Source: Methyloversatilis sp. | Lineage (GTDB): Bacteria; Pseudomonadota; Gammaproteobacteria; Burkholderiales; Rhodocyclaceae | Direction of reading: 5' to 3' | NCBI GenBank assembly: GCA_017984755.1 | Contig: JAGNYW010000007.1 | Location: 1-64,000 of the forward strand | DNA: 64,000 nucleotides | In this document: positions 29,626 to 40,203 of the stretch, piece by piece | Numbering within the stretch: position 1 is the first letter of the stretch | Layout: each line of letters opens with the position of its first letter | Position numbers and translations under genes: made by a program | The notes under the pieces: generated by a model | What the model was told of the DNA's origin: nothing | Databases searched by the model: none | The model's input: only the letters and a program-made list of their open reading frames with translations

Positions 29626-31183
29626 GGTACGTCCCGAGGTGCGCAATCTGGTGCTGGTGCTTGGCGATCAGCTCGATCACGCGTCGGCCGCTTTCGACGG
29701 TTTCGACCCGGAGCACGACTGCGTGCTGATGATCGAGGCGGCCGGTGAGTCGCAGCATGTATGGAGCCACAAGGCGCGTACCACGCTGTTCCTGTCGGCC
29801 ATGCGTCATTTCGCCCGAAGCCTTCGCGCGCGCGGCTGGACGATCGACTACCGTACCCTCGACGACGCAGGCGCTGCCCCGGGTGCCGACGATCTTGCGG
29901 ACGTGCTCGCGGCGCGCATCACCCGCCACCGCCCGCGCAGGCTGGTGCTGGTCGAACCCGGTGAATGGCGTGTCGAGCAATCCATCCGTACGCTTTGTGC
30001 CCGCGTCGACCTCACCCTCGACATGCGTGATGACCTGCACTTCATGATGTCGCGCGCCGGTTTTGCCGGCTGGGCGCGCAAGTACAGGCAGCCGCGCATG
30101 GAGTTCTTCTATCGCCACATGCGGGAACGGCACGCGGTCATGATGGACGGTGACCAGCCGGTCGGCGGGCGCTGGAATTTCGATGCGGAAAACCGTTCCG
30201 GCTTCGGCCGGCGCGGCCCGGGCCTGGTGCCGCCGCCGACGCGCTTCGATCCGGATGACATCACGCGCGACGTCATCGCCCTGGTCGAGCGGCGCTTCGG
30301 CGACCATCCGGGTTCGACCACCCGCTTCGACTGGCCGGTCACGCGCGACGAGGCGCTGACGGCGCTGCAGGACTTCGTCGCGCACCGGCTGGAACTGTTC
30401 GGCCACCATCAGGATGCAATGTGGACCGGTCAGCCCTGGCTCTGGCATGCGCGGCTCAGTGCGGCGATGAACCTGAAGCTCATCTCGCCGCGCGAAGTGA
30501 TCGCCGCTGCGGTGGATGCCTGGCGCGCACGTGCACTGCCGCTGCAGTCGGTCGAAGGCTTCGTGCGCCAGGTGCTGGGCTGGCGGGAGTTCGTGCGCGG
30601 CATGTACTGGCTCGACATGCCCGGCATGCGCGAGGCGAACCACTACGGTCACGCCCGCGCACTGCCGCGCTGGTACTGGACCGGCGACACGCACATGCAG
30701 TGCATGCGCGCTGCCATCGGCCAGACGCTGGAATACGGGTATGCGCACCACATCCAGCGGCTCATGGTCACGGGCCAGTTCGCGCTGCTGGCCGAAGTCA
30801 TGCCGCAGCAGGTCGAAGACTGGTATCTGGCCGTGTATGTGGATGCGGTCGAATGGGTCGAATTGCCGAACGTGGCCGGCATGACGCTGTATGCCAACGG
30901 TGGTCGCTTCACCAGCAAGCCGTATGTCGCGAGCGGCGCCTACATCCAGCGCATGAGCAACTACTGCGATGGCTGCCGCTACAAGGCCGCCGAGCGTCAC
31001 GGCGCGCGTGCGTGCCCCGTCACCACGCTGTACTGGAATTTTCTCGACCGCCACGAAGCGTCGTTTGCGGGCAATCCGCGGACGGCGCTCATGGTGAAGA
31101 ATCTGACGCGCATCGATGAAGCGGAACGCATCGCCATTCGCGCACGTGCTGCCGGCATGCTCGCCGTTCTGGACGACCTGTAA
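29618..31183 (+). CDS. Iron-sulfur bacterial cryptochrome/photolyase (PhrB-like)
   Basis: A 521-residue flavoprotein of the FeS-BCP class. The N-terminal antenna domain starts VRNLVLVLGDQLDHASAAF, and the C-terminal FAD domain contains the QMLGW-like and EGFVRQVLGWREF segments. Four cysteines, C362, C450, C453 and C466 (YCDGC ... ACP), have the spacing that coordinates the [4Fe-4S] cluster in Agrobacterium PhrB, a (6-4) photolyase. It probably repairs UV lesions or senses blue light. The ATG at 29618 is chosen over an earlier in-frame start because it fits the family and overlaps the DUF2256 stop. Confidence 0.9.
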   Translation: MSEVRPEVRNLVLVLGDQLDHASAAFDGFDPEHDCVLMIEAAGESQHVWSHKARTTLFLSAMRHFARSLRARGWTIDYRTLDDAGAAPGADDLADVLAARITRHRPRRLVLVEPGEWRVEQSIRTLCARVDLTLDMRDDLHFMMSRAGFAGWARKYRQPRMEFFYRHMRERHAVMMDGDQPVGGRWNFDAENRSGFGRRGPGLVPPPTRFDPDDITRDVIALVERRFGDHPGSTTRFDWPVTRDEALTALQDFVAHRLELFGHHQDAMWTGQPWLWHARLSAAMNLKLISPREVIAAAVDAWRARALPLQSVEGFVRQVLGWREFVRGMYWLDMPGMREANHYGHARALPRWYWTGDTHMQCMRAAIGQTLEYGYAHHIQRLMVTGQFALLAEVMPQQVEDWYLAVYVDAVEWVELPNVAGMTLYANGGRFTSKPYVASGAYIQRMSNYCDGCRYKAAERHGARACPVTTLYWNFLDRHEASFAGNPRTALMVKNLTRIDEAERIAIRARAAGMLAVLDDL

Positions 31184-31201
31184 CGACGCAGGAAGGTGTT
31201 T

Positions 31202-32194
31202 TCAGGACCGCTTGCGGCTGCGCCTCGGCGGCTCGGTGTCTTTCGTCGGTCGGGTCGGCGCAGGTGCTTCGGGCGCGCGCAGCAGTTGGTCCTGCACATG
31301 CTTCTGTCCGTGTTCGACCAGAAACTTCTCGAATGCCACCGCCACCGGCGTGAGGTTGCGCGCCGCCAGGTGAATCACGAACCACTCGCGCTCGATCGGA
31401 TTCCCGGTCACCGGCAGCAGCGCCAGTTCGCCGGATTCCAGTTCGTGGCGGCAGATATGCTGCGACATGAAGGCCAGCCCGAAGCCCGCCGCGCACATCT
31501 GCTTGATCGCTTCGTTGCTCGACAGTTCGGAGCCGATGCGCAGGTTCAGTTCGGCGTTGCGGAACAGCTGCTCCAGCGTGGTGCGGGTACCCGAACCACG
31601 CTCGCGCACCAGCAGGTCTTCCTTCGCCAGATCCTTGAGCGCCAGCTTGCCGCGCGACATCAGCGGATGTGCCGGCGCCGCGATGAACGCCATGGTGTGG
31701 CGGGCGAACGGCGTGGCGACCGTCTTCAGCTCTTTCGGCGGCCGCCCCATGATGACCAGATCGACTTCGTGACTTGCGAGCAGGCGCACCACCTCGTCGC
31801 GGTTGCCTACCTTGAGCTTCACTTCCACGTTCGGGCAATCGCGCGAAAATACGATGAGCATGCGCGGCACGAGGTATTCGGCGGTGGTGACCACACCGAT
31901 GCGCAGCCGGCGAGACATGACGCCGCGATGTGCCGCCATTTCGTCGCCGACCTCGCGCCACAGGTCGAGTATTCGCCCGGCGTAATCCGCCATCAGTTCG
32001 CCGGCCGAAGTCAGGCGTATGCCACGACCTTCCCTCTCGATCAGCGGTGTGCCGGCCGATTCCTCGAGCAGCTTGAGCTGGATGGACACAGCCGGCTGGG
32101 TCAGATTGATTTCGCTGGCAGCACGCGACACGCTGCCCAGCCTGGCAACGGCATGCAATGCGGACAGTTGGCGCAGCGTCGCATTCTTCAGCAT
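31202..32194 (-). CDS. cbbR: LysR-type regulator CbbR
   Basis: A 330-residue LysR-family protein. The N-terminal winged helix (TLRQLSALHAVARLGSVSRAASEINLTQPAVS, recognition helix about 30-50) is followed by a two-lobed effector-binding domain. It ends in a basic, Pro/Arg-rich tail. It is divergent from cbbL and has the sequence features of CbbR, the activator of Calvin-cycle operons that responds to metabolites such as RuBP or NADPH. The ATG at 32194 has a GGGAG ribosome binding site at proper spacing; a GTG two codons upstream would be too close to it. Confidence 0.92.
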   Translation of the reverse strand: MLKNATLRQLSALHAVARLGSVSRAASEINLTQPAVSIQLKLLEESAGTPLIEREGRGIRLTSAGELMADYAGRILDLWREVGDEMAAHRGVMSRRLRIGVVTTAEYLVPRMLIVFSRDCPNVEVKLKVGNRDEVVRLLASHEVDLVIMGRPPKELKTVATPFARHTMAFIAAPAHPLMSRGKLALKDLAKEDLLVRERGSGTRTTLEQLFRNAELNLRIGSELSSNEAIKQMCAAGFGLAFMSQHICRHELESGELALLPVTGNPIEREWFVIHLAARNLTPVAVAFEKFLVEHGQKHVQDQLLRAPEAPAPTRPTKDTEPPRRSRKRS

Positions 32195-32393
32195 GGACAC
32201 ACTCCCGGGCAGGGGAATTGCAGGTGTTCGATCTTCTGCGGCTGCGAACCGTTTCCCCGCAACGCAGGCCGGTCTGGCAACTGCACCTTCAGACCCGGGT
32301 TTCTGCCACGTGGCCTGTGTCTCCCCATAACCGTCCGCCGCAGGCCAGCGCCTGCACGATGCAGATATGGCCTGTCATGACGGCGATTTTGCA

Positions 32394-33998
<1,605 letters not shown>

Positions 33999-34006
33999 CA
34001 GTTTTT

Positions 34007-34054
34007 CGTGGGAGCGATCCATTGATCGCTCCCACGGGGAGTCGCTTCGGCGAC
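34007..34054 (+). repeat. Two tandem hairpins between cbbL and cbbS
   Basis: The 111-base gap between the two RuBisCO genes holds a perfect 13-base-pair hairpin (34007-34019 with 34024-34036, loop CATT). A smaller one follows, GTCGC-TTCG-GCGAC (34041-34054), with a UUCG-type tetraloop. The first follows a T5 run rather than preceding one, so it is not a normal terminator. Its GTGGGAGCGA core resembles REP-like elements of Proteobacteria. It may stabilise or process the cbbL mRNA. Confidence 0.75.
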
Positions 34055-34109
34055 CGGCATCGACTCAGTCGCCCTTGGCGGACGACAGACATTCACACAG
34101 GAGCACACA

Positions 34110-34529
34110 ATGCGCATCACCCAGGGCACCTTCTCCTTCCTGCCCGACCTGACCGACACACAGATCGGTGCCCAGATCGATCATTGCCTCGACAAGGGCT
34201 GGGCCATCGGCATCGAGTACACCGACGATCCGCACCCGCGCAATACTTTCTGGGAGATGTTCGGCAATCCCATGTTCGATGTGCGCGACGCCACCGCCAT
34301 CCTGCTCGAGGTGAACAGCTGCCGCGCCACTTTCCCGAACCATTACATCCGGGTCACCGCATTCGACTCGACGCACGGCACCGAATCGGTCGTGCTGTCG
34401 TTCATCGTCAATCGCCCGCCGGTCGAACCGGGTTTCCGCCTGATCCGTAACGAAGAAGCCGGCCGCACCGTGCGTTACAGCATCGAAAGCTATGCCGTGC
34501 AGGCGCGCCCGGAAGGCGCGCGTTACTGA
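34110..34529 (+). CDS. cbbS: RuBisCO small subunit, red-type
   Basis: The 139-residue small chain has the conserved start ([19 protein letters not shown]), the core [22 protein letters not shown], and the C-terminal extension ending near [13 protein letters not shown]. That extension forms the beta hairpin found only in red-type enzymes. It completes the L8S8 enzyme with CbbL. Preceded by a CAGGAG-like ribosome binding site. Confidence 0.97.
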   Translation: MRITQGTFSFLPDLTDTQIGAQIDHCLDKGWAIGIEYTDDPHPRNTFWEMFGNPMFDVRDATAILLEVNSCRATFPNHYIRVTAFDSTHGTESVVLSFIVNRPPVEPGFRLIRNEEAGRTVRYSIESYAVQARPEGARY

Positions 34530-34542
34530 CCGCGCGGCGCAC

Positions 34543-35439
34543 ATGGACGATACGCCACTCACCCGGCCCGCCACCCTGCGCTCGATGTTCGAGTCCTCGG
34601 GTGTGCAGGCGCTGCTCGATCAGCTCGACGCCGAACTGATCGGGCTGGCGCCGGTCAAGGGCCGCATCCGCGACATCGCGGCGCTGCTGCTCATTGATCG
34701 GCTGCGCGCCGAGCAGGGCCTGCAGTCGCAGCCTCCCTCGCTGCACATGTGCTTCACCGGCAACCCGGGCACCGGCAAGACAACAGTCGCGCTGCGCATG
34801 GCCGAAGTGCTCAGGCAGCTCGGCTACGTGCGCAAGGGCCACCTGGTGGCGGTCACGCGCGACGACCTGGTCGGCCAGTTCATCGGCCACACCGCGCCCA
34901 AGACCAGGGAAGTGATCAAGAAGGCGATGGGCGGCGTGCTGTTCATCGACGAGGCCTATTACCTCTACCGGCCGGAGAACGAACGCGACTACGGCCAGGA
35001 GGCGATCGAAATCCTGCTGCAGGTGATGGAGAACCACCGCGACGATCTGGTGGTGATCCTGGCCGGCTACAAGGACCGCATGGACACCTTCTTTTCCAGC
35101 AACCCGGGCATGAAGTCGCGCATCGCGCATCACATCGATTTCCCGGACTACGACGAAGGCGAACTGATGCGCATCGCGCAGTTGATGCTGCACGGCCTGA
35201 ACTACCGCTTCGACGATGGGGCGCAGTCGGCCTTCGGTCGTTACCTCGGGCTGCGCCGGCAGCAGCCCCATTTCGCCAATGCTCGCTCGGTGCGCAATGC
35301 ACTCGACCGCATCCGGCTGCGCCATGCCACCCGGCTGTTCGCGGCGGACACCGCACCCACCCGCGACGCGCTTTGCACGCTGCAGGCAGAAGACGTGCTG
35401 GCCAGTCGCGTATTCGCGCTGCAGGCGCAGGAAAGCTGA
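34543..35439 (+). CDS. cbbX: Red-type RuBisCO activase CbbX
   Basis: A 298-residue AAA+ ATPase. Walker A is [11 protein letters not shown], Walker [12 protein letters not shown], and the sensor/arginine-finger region follows ([14 protein letters not shown]). CbbX hexamers, activated by RuBP, pull the C-terminal tail of red-type CbbL to release inhibitory sugar phosphates. Its presence fits the red-type CbbL/CbbS. The ATG at 34543 matches the family N-terminus. Thirteen bases separate it from cbbS. Confidence 0.95.
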   Translation: MDDTPLTRPATLRSMFESSGVQALLDQLDAELIGLAPVKGRIRDIAALLLIDRLRAEQGLQSQPPSLHMCFTGNPGTGKTTVALRMAEVLRQLGYVRKGHLVAVTRDDLVGQFIGHTAPKTREVIKKAMGGVLFIDEAYYLYRPENERDYGQEAIEILLQVMENHRDDLVVILAGYKDRMDTFFSSNPGMKSRIAHHIDFPDYDEGELMRIAQLMLHGLNYRFDDGAQSAFGRYLGLRRQQPHFANARSVRNALDRIRLRHATRLFAADTAPTRDALCTLQAEDVLASRVFALQAQES

Positions 35440-35440
35440 C

Positions 35441-36136
35441 ATGAACATAGAGCGTCTGAACAGTGTCCGGGCCATCGCCTTCGATCTTGACGGCACGCTG
35501 GTCGACAGTGCACCGGATATCTGCCACGCATTGAACGTCGGGCTGGCCGAAGCCGGCATCGACAGTGCAGACCTGCGTACGGTGCGCGGCTGGATCGGCG
35601 GCGGTCCCGATCTGCTGATCCGGCGCGCGCTTGCCCATTTCGGTCGCACCGATGCAGACGGAGTGCTGCAGGCGCGTCTGCGTGCGTCCTTCGACGCTGC
35701 AACGCTGCATGCGCCGCTCGCAAACGGCTCCGTCTTCAACGGCATCGCCGACATGGTCGAAGCGCTCTACGCGGCCTGTCCGCTTGCCGTGGTGACCAAC
35801 AAGCCGACGCATCTGGCGCGCGCGGTACTGGGTGCGGCAGGCGTGCTGCCCTTCATGTCATCGGTGCATGGCGGTGACCGCGCCGAACAGCTCAAGCCTT
35901 CGCCGGCCTTGCTGCTCGACGCCGCCCGCTGCCTGCATGTCGAACCCGGCGAATTGCTGATGGTCGGCGACAGTTCGGCCGATCTGATGGCCGCGCACGC
36001 TGCCGGCTGTCCGGTCGTGCTGGTCGGGTGGGGCTACGGTGCGCATGCCCTGCCCGAAGGCATCGAACCCTGGCATGTCGAGTCGCCGCTGCAGCTGGCG
36101 AGGGAGATGCTGTCACGTCAGGCCGAGCGGGCATAG
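35441..36136 (+). CDS. cbbZ: Phosphoglycolate phosphatase
   Basis: A 231-residue HAD-superfamily phosphatase with DLDGTLVDS (catalytic Asp pair), VTNKP, and the motif IV region MVGDSSADLMAA. In the cbb operon this is CbbZ, which hydrolyses 2-phosphoglycolate, the product of RuBisCO's oxygenase reaction. The ATG at 35441 follows the cbbX stop by one base. A gph gene elsewhere cannot be ruled out. Confidence 0.92.
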   Translation: MNIERLNSVRAIAFDLDGTLVDSAPDICHALNVGLAEAGIDSADLRTVRGWIGGGPDLLIRRALAHFGRTDADGVLQARLRASFDAATLHAPLANGSVFNGIADMVEALYAACPLAVVTNKPTHLARAVLGAAGVLPFMSSVHGGDRAEQLKPSPALLLDAARCLHVEPGELLMVGDSSADLMAAHAAGCPVVLVGWGYGAHALPEGIEPWHVESPLQLAREMLSRQAERA

Positions 36137-36208
36137 CGACAGGCATGGCGGAAGACTTCGGCTTCCCCGCCCGGACTGCGCCTCGAAAATCGAACACCGG
36201 AGGACATC

Positions 36209-37297
<1,089 letters not shown>

Positions 37298-37377
37298 CCC
37301 GCCCGGCATGCACGGACGACGCAGCATCGCTGCGCCGTGCCCCGTTGGTTCAGGATTTCAGTCATTGCGAGGTTCCC

Positions 37378-38256
37378 ATGTCAGTCAGACATCCCATCGT
37401 TGCGATCACCGGCTCATCCGGTGCGGGTACCACGTCGGTCACGCGCACCTTCGAGAGCATCTTCCGGCGCGAAGGCGTGGCCGCCGCCATCATCGAGGGT
37501 GACAGCTACCATCGATACGACCGCGCGGAAATGAAGCGCGCGATGAGCGAGATCGATCCGTCGGAAAAGCCCCATTTCAGCCATTTCGGCGAAGAGGCTA
37601 ACCTGTTCGACGAACTCGAGGCGCTGTTCCGCAGTTATTCCGAAACGGGGACCGGCCGCAGCCGGAAATATCTCCACAACGATCAGGAAGCGGCCCCTTT
37701 CGGACAGCCGGCCGGCACCTTCACGCCGTGGGCGCCGCTGCCTGCCAGCGATCTGCTGTTCTACGAAGGTCTGCACGGCGGTGTGAAGACGGACAGTGTC
37801 GACGTATCGCGCTTTCCCGACCTGCTGATCGGCGTGGTGCCGGTGATCAATCTCGAATGGATACAGAAGATTCACCGTGACCGCAGCACCCGCGGCTACT
37901 CGACGGCTGCCGTGACCGACGTCATCCTCGGCCGCATGCATGACTATGTGCATTACATCTGCCCGCAGTTCACGCGCACCCACATCAACTTCCAGCGCGT
38001 GCCGATCGTCGACACCAGCGATCCCTTCATCGCACGCAACATACCGACCGCCGATGAAAGCCTGGTGGTGATCCGCTTCGCCAATCCGCGCGGCTTCGAC
38101 TTCCCGTACCTGCTCAGCATGCTGCACGACTCCTGGATGTCGCGCGCCAACACGCTGGTGGTGCCCGGCGGCAAGATGGAACTGGCGATGCAGCTCATCT
38201 TCACGCCGATGATCCTGCGGCTGGTGGAACGGCGGCGCAAGCAGCTTGCCGCCTGA
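37378..38256 (+). CDS. cbbP: Phosphoribulokinase
   Basis: A 292-residue class I (proteobacterial, octameric) phosphoribulokinase with the P-loop GSSGAGTTS, the IIEGDSYHRYDR segment, and YEGLHGGVKTD. It makes ribulose 1,5-bisphosphate from ribulose 5-phosphate and ATP. The ATG at 37378 gives the family start (MSVRHPIVAITGSSG) and has a GAGG ribosome binding site. It is the last recognisable catalytic gene of the operon. Confidence 0.96.
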   Translation: MSVRHPIVAITGSSGAGTTSVTRTFESIFRREGVAAAIIEGDSYHRYDRAEMKRAMSEIDPSEKPHFSHFGEEANLFDELEALFRSYSETGTGRSRKYLHNDQEAAPFGQPAGTFTPWAPLPASDLLFYEGLHGGVKTDSVDVSRFPDLLIGVVPVINLEWIQKIHRDRSTRGYSTAAVTDVILGRMHDYVHYICPQFTRTHINFQRVPIVDTSDPFIARNIPTADESLVVIRFANPRGFDFPYLLSMLHDSWMSRANTLVVPGGKMELAMQLIFTPMILRLVERRRKQLAA

Positions 38257-38335
38257 ACGGGCTGTTGATCATGACCTCTGAACGCTTCATCCTGCGCGTT
38301 GCCGGCGCCCGCGTGCTCCGGCAACGGGGCTGAAC

Positions 38336-39205
38336 GTGGTAACCCGCATTGCGGTCGCGGGTGGGGCGGGAATTGCCGCTCGAGTGAGGGCGGCGCTGCG
38401 CGTTCATCCGGCCCTGTGCGAGGCGAACGAACTCGAACTGGTGTGCATGCACGGAGCGGCTGAAGAGTGCGACTGCACCGGTCTTGTCTCCGGTGGTCCC
38501 CCGCCTGCGTATACGTGGCCATGGCAGAAACTGGCGATCGACATCGTTCTCGATTGTTCGGAGGACGACGCGCGCGCGCATCTCTCGGCCGGTGCGAGGA
38601 GAGTGTTGCGCTGCACGCCGGATATATCCCGGCCCGACATCACAGTCATATATGGTGTGAACCATGCGCTGCTGTGCGATTCACACCGCAGCGTACACGG
38701 GGCGAACGGCGCCGCGCACTGCATTGCGCCCGTCGCACGCGTGCTGCACTACGCACTGGGCATTTCTAGCGGCATAGTCACCATCATGCACCCGTCGGGC
38801 ATCGCCTGTGACGGCACCCCGCCTTCCTGTAACGGTGTCGCGCAGCATGTGGAGAGCGTACTGCCTGCGCTCGAGCACCGCTTCGACGAAACTGCGCCGA
38901 TCGTCCTGCCGAATGGCCCGGCGTCTCTGGTCGGTCTGGTGTTCGAAGCGCAGCGCGAAACCTCGGTCGAAGAGGTGAATGCGCTGATCCAGTGCGCATC
39001 CTTCGGTGCCTTCGGCGACCCCCTGCTGTACAGCGATGTGCCGTTCAGCAAAGTCCTGTCCGAGCGGGATACGCGATCGAGCGTGTTCGAAGCGGGGCTG
39101 ACGCGCGTATCGGGGCGCATGGTCAAGATATGTGCCGGGTATCGAAGCGACTGGGGTTTCTGCAACCGCCTCATCGATACCGTTGCGGTCATGGCGCGTC
39201 TGTAG
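38336..39205 (+). CDS. Glyceraldehyde-3-phosphate dehydrogenase-like protein lacking catalytic and NAD-binding residues
   Basis: The 289-residue protein aligns along its length with GAPDH: DITVIYGVNH, a CIAPVARVLHYALGI region, VEEVNALIQCASFG, and the end GYRSDWGFCNRLIDTVAVMA. Key residues are altered. The catalytic cysteine of SCTTNC is replaced by glycine (G125 in ANGAAHC). The second and third glycines of the GxGxxG loop are alanine (A11, A14). The Asp that binds the NAD ribose is glycine. The active-site histidine region (H152) survives. It is about 45 residues shorter than usual GAPDH. The frame is intact, with a GTG start at 38336, and it lies 79 bases after cbbP. Probably a pseudoenzyme with a binding or regulatory role, otherwise an early-stage decaying cbbG. 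Confidence 0.82.
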   Translation: MVTRIAVAGGAGIAARVRAALRVHPALCEANELELVCMHGAAEECDCTGLVSGGPPPAYTWPWQKLAIDIVLDCSEDDARAHLSAGARRVLRCTPDISRPDITVIYGVNHALLCDSHRSVHGANGAAHCIAPVARVLHYALGISSGIVTIMHPSGIACDGTPPSCNGVAQHVESVLPALEHRFDETAPIVLPNGPASLVGLVFEAQRETSVEEVNALIQCASFGAFGDPLLYSDVPFSKVLSERDTRSSVFEAGLTRVSGRMVKICAGYRSDWGFCNRLIDTVAVMARL

Positions 39206-39236
39206 TGTCTGCGATGCGGATGCCCGCAGCTTTGCT

Positions 39237-40112
39237 CTATCGATTGCCACCCGTGGCGCGACGGCACAGCAGCACGCCACCGAGTGCGAGTGCGAAGCCG
39301 GCGATCTGCAGTGTGCCCAGACGCTCGTCGAACAGCCACCACGCCTGCAGTGCGGCCAGTGGCGGTGCCAGCAGAAGCAGCACGGTCACGCGCGCGGCCG
39401 AACCCCGGCGCACCATCCACACCAGCAGGGTGGTGGCCACGCCGGACAGCAGCAGTACCGCCCAGGCGAGCGCACCCCACAGCGCGACGCCAGGCCGCCA
39501 CAGCGATTCATCGAGCAGCCAGGCGGCGATCGCGACTACCAGCGCCCCGCCTGCGTACTGTACGGCGCTGGCACTGATGAGGTTGGCTGCTGCAAGGGAG
39601 GTCTTCTGCACCAGCGTGCCCGCCGTGATGGCCGCCACCGACAGCAGCGCTACGGCGATGACCGGCAGCGGCAGGCCGTCGCCGTCCGCCAGTGCGAGCC
39701 GTGGCGACAGCACGAGCAGCACGCCGGTGATGCCGGCGAGCAATCCGCCCCAGAAGCGTCGGCCGACCCGCTCGGCGAACAGGCGCTGTGCGATCAGGGC
39801 TGTCACCATGGGCTGCAGCGTGCCGAGCAGCGCCATCACGGCCGGTGAAAGGCCGTGCGACACGGCCCAGTAACCGCCGCCTACATAGAGTCCCTGCAGC
39901 AGCGCTCCGGCCACGAGGTGCTTCGGCCATTCGCCCGGCGCCGGCCATTCGGCGCGCAGTGCCACGGCAAGCAACGCGAACAGTCCGGCCGATGCGACGA
40001 ACCGCACCACCAGGAACAGATTGGGATCGGCTACACCGTCCATGGCCCGCGCAACGACGAAGCCGGTGGACCAGATGAGCACGAACAGGCAAGAGGCGAC
40101 GACGTTCAGCAC
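39237..40112 (-). CDS. EamA/DMT-family transporter
   Basis: A 291-residue integral membrane protein with about ten hydrophobic segments in two EamA repeats (for example LVVRFVASAGLFALLAVAL in the first and the VWMVRRGSAARVTVLLLLAPPL region of the second). Members export amino acids, metabolites or drugs; the substrate cannot be told from sequence. The start is GTG at 40112, just before the first membrane helix. It converges on the GAPDH-like gene 31 bases away. Confidence 0.86.
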   Translation of the reverse strand: MLNVVASCLFVLIWSTGFVVARAMDGVADPNLFLVVRFVASAGLFALLAVALRAEWPAPGEWPKHLVAGALLQGLYVGGGYWAVSHGLSPAVMALLGTLQPMVTALIAQRLFAERVGRRFWGGLLAGITGVLLVLSPRLALADGDGLPLPVIAVALLSVAAITAGTLVQKTSLAAANLISASAVQYAGGALVVAIAAWLLDESLWRPGVALWGALAWAVLLLSGVATTLLVWMVRRGSAARVTVLLLLAPPLAALQAWWLFDERLGTLQIAGFALALGGVLLCRRATGGNR

Positions 40113-40203
40113 GGCGGATGGTCAAGGTTCCGCACACGCAGTCCGACGGGTGTCGGAGCGCGTGTCTCGCATGCCCATGCGCCGATTCCGGCCCGGCGCG
40201 CGC

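Noticed and set aside
40142-40157. TCCGAC-GGGT-GTCGGA hairpin between gcvP and the EamA gene as a terminator
   Set aside because: Short 6-bp stem without a T-tract on either strand.
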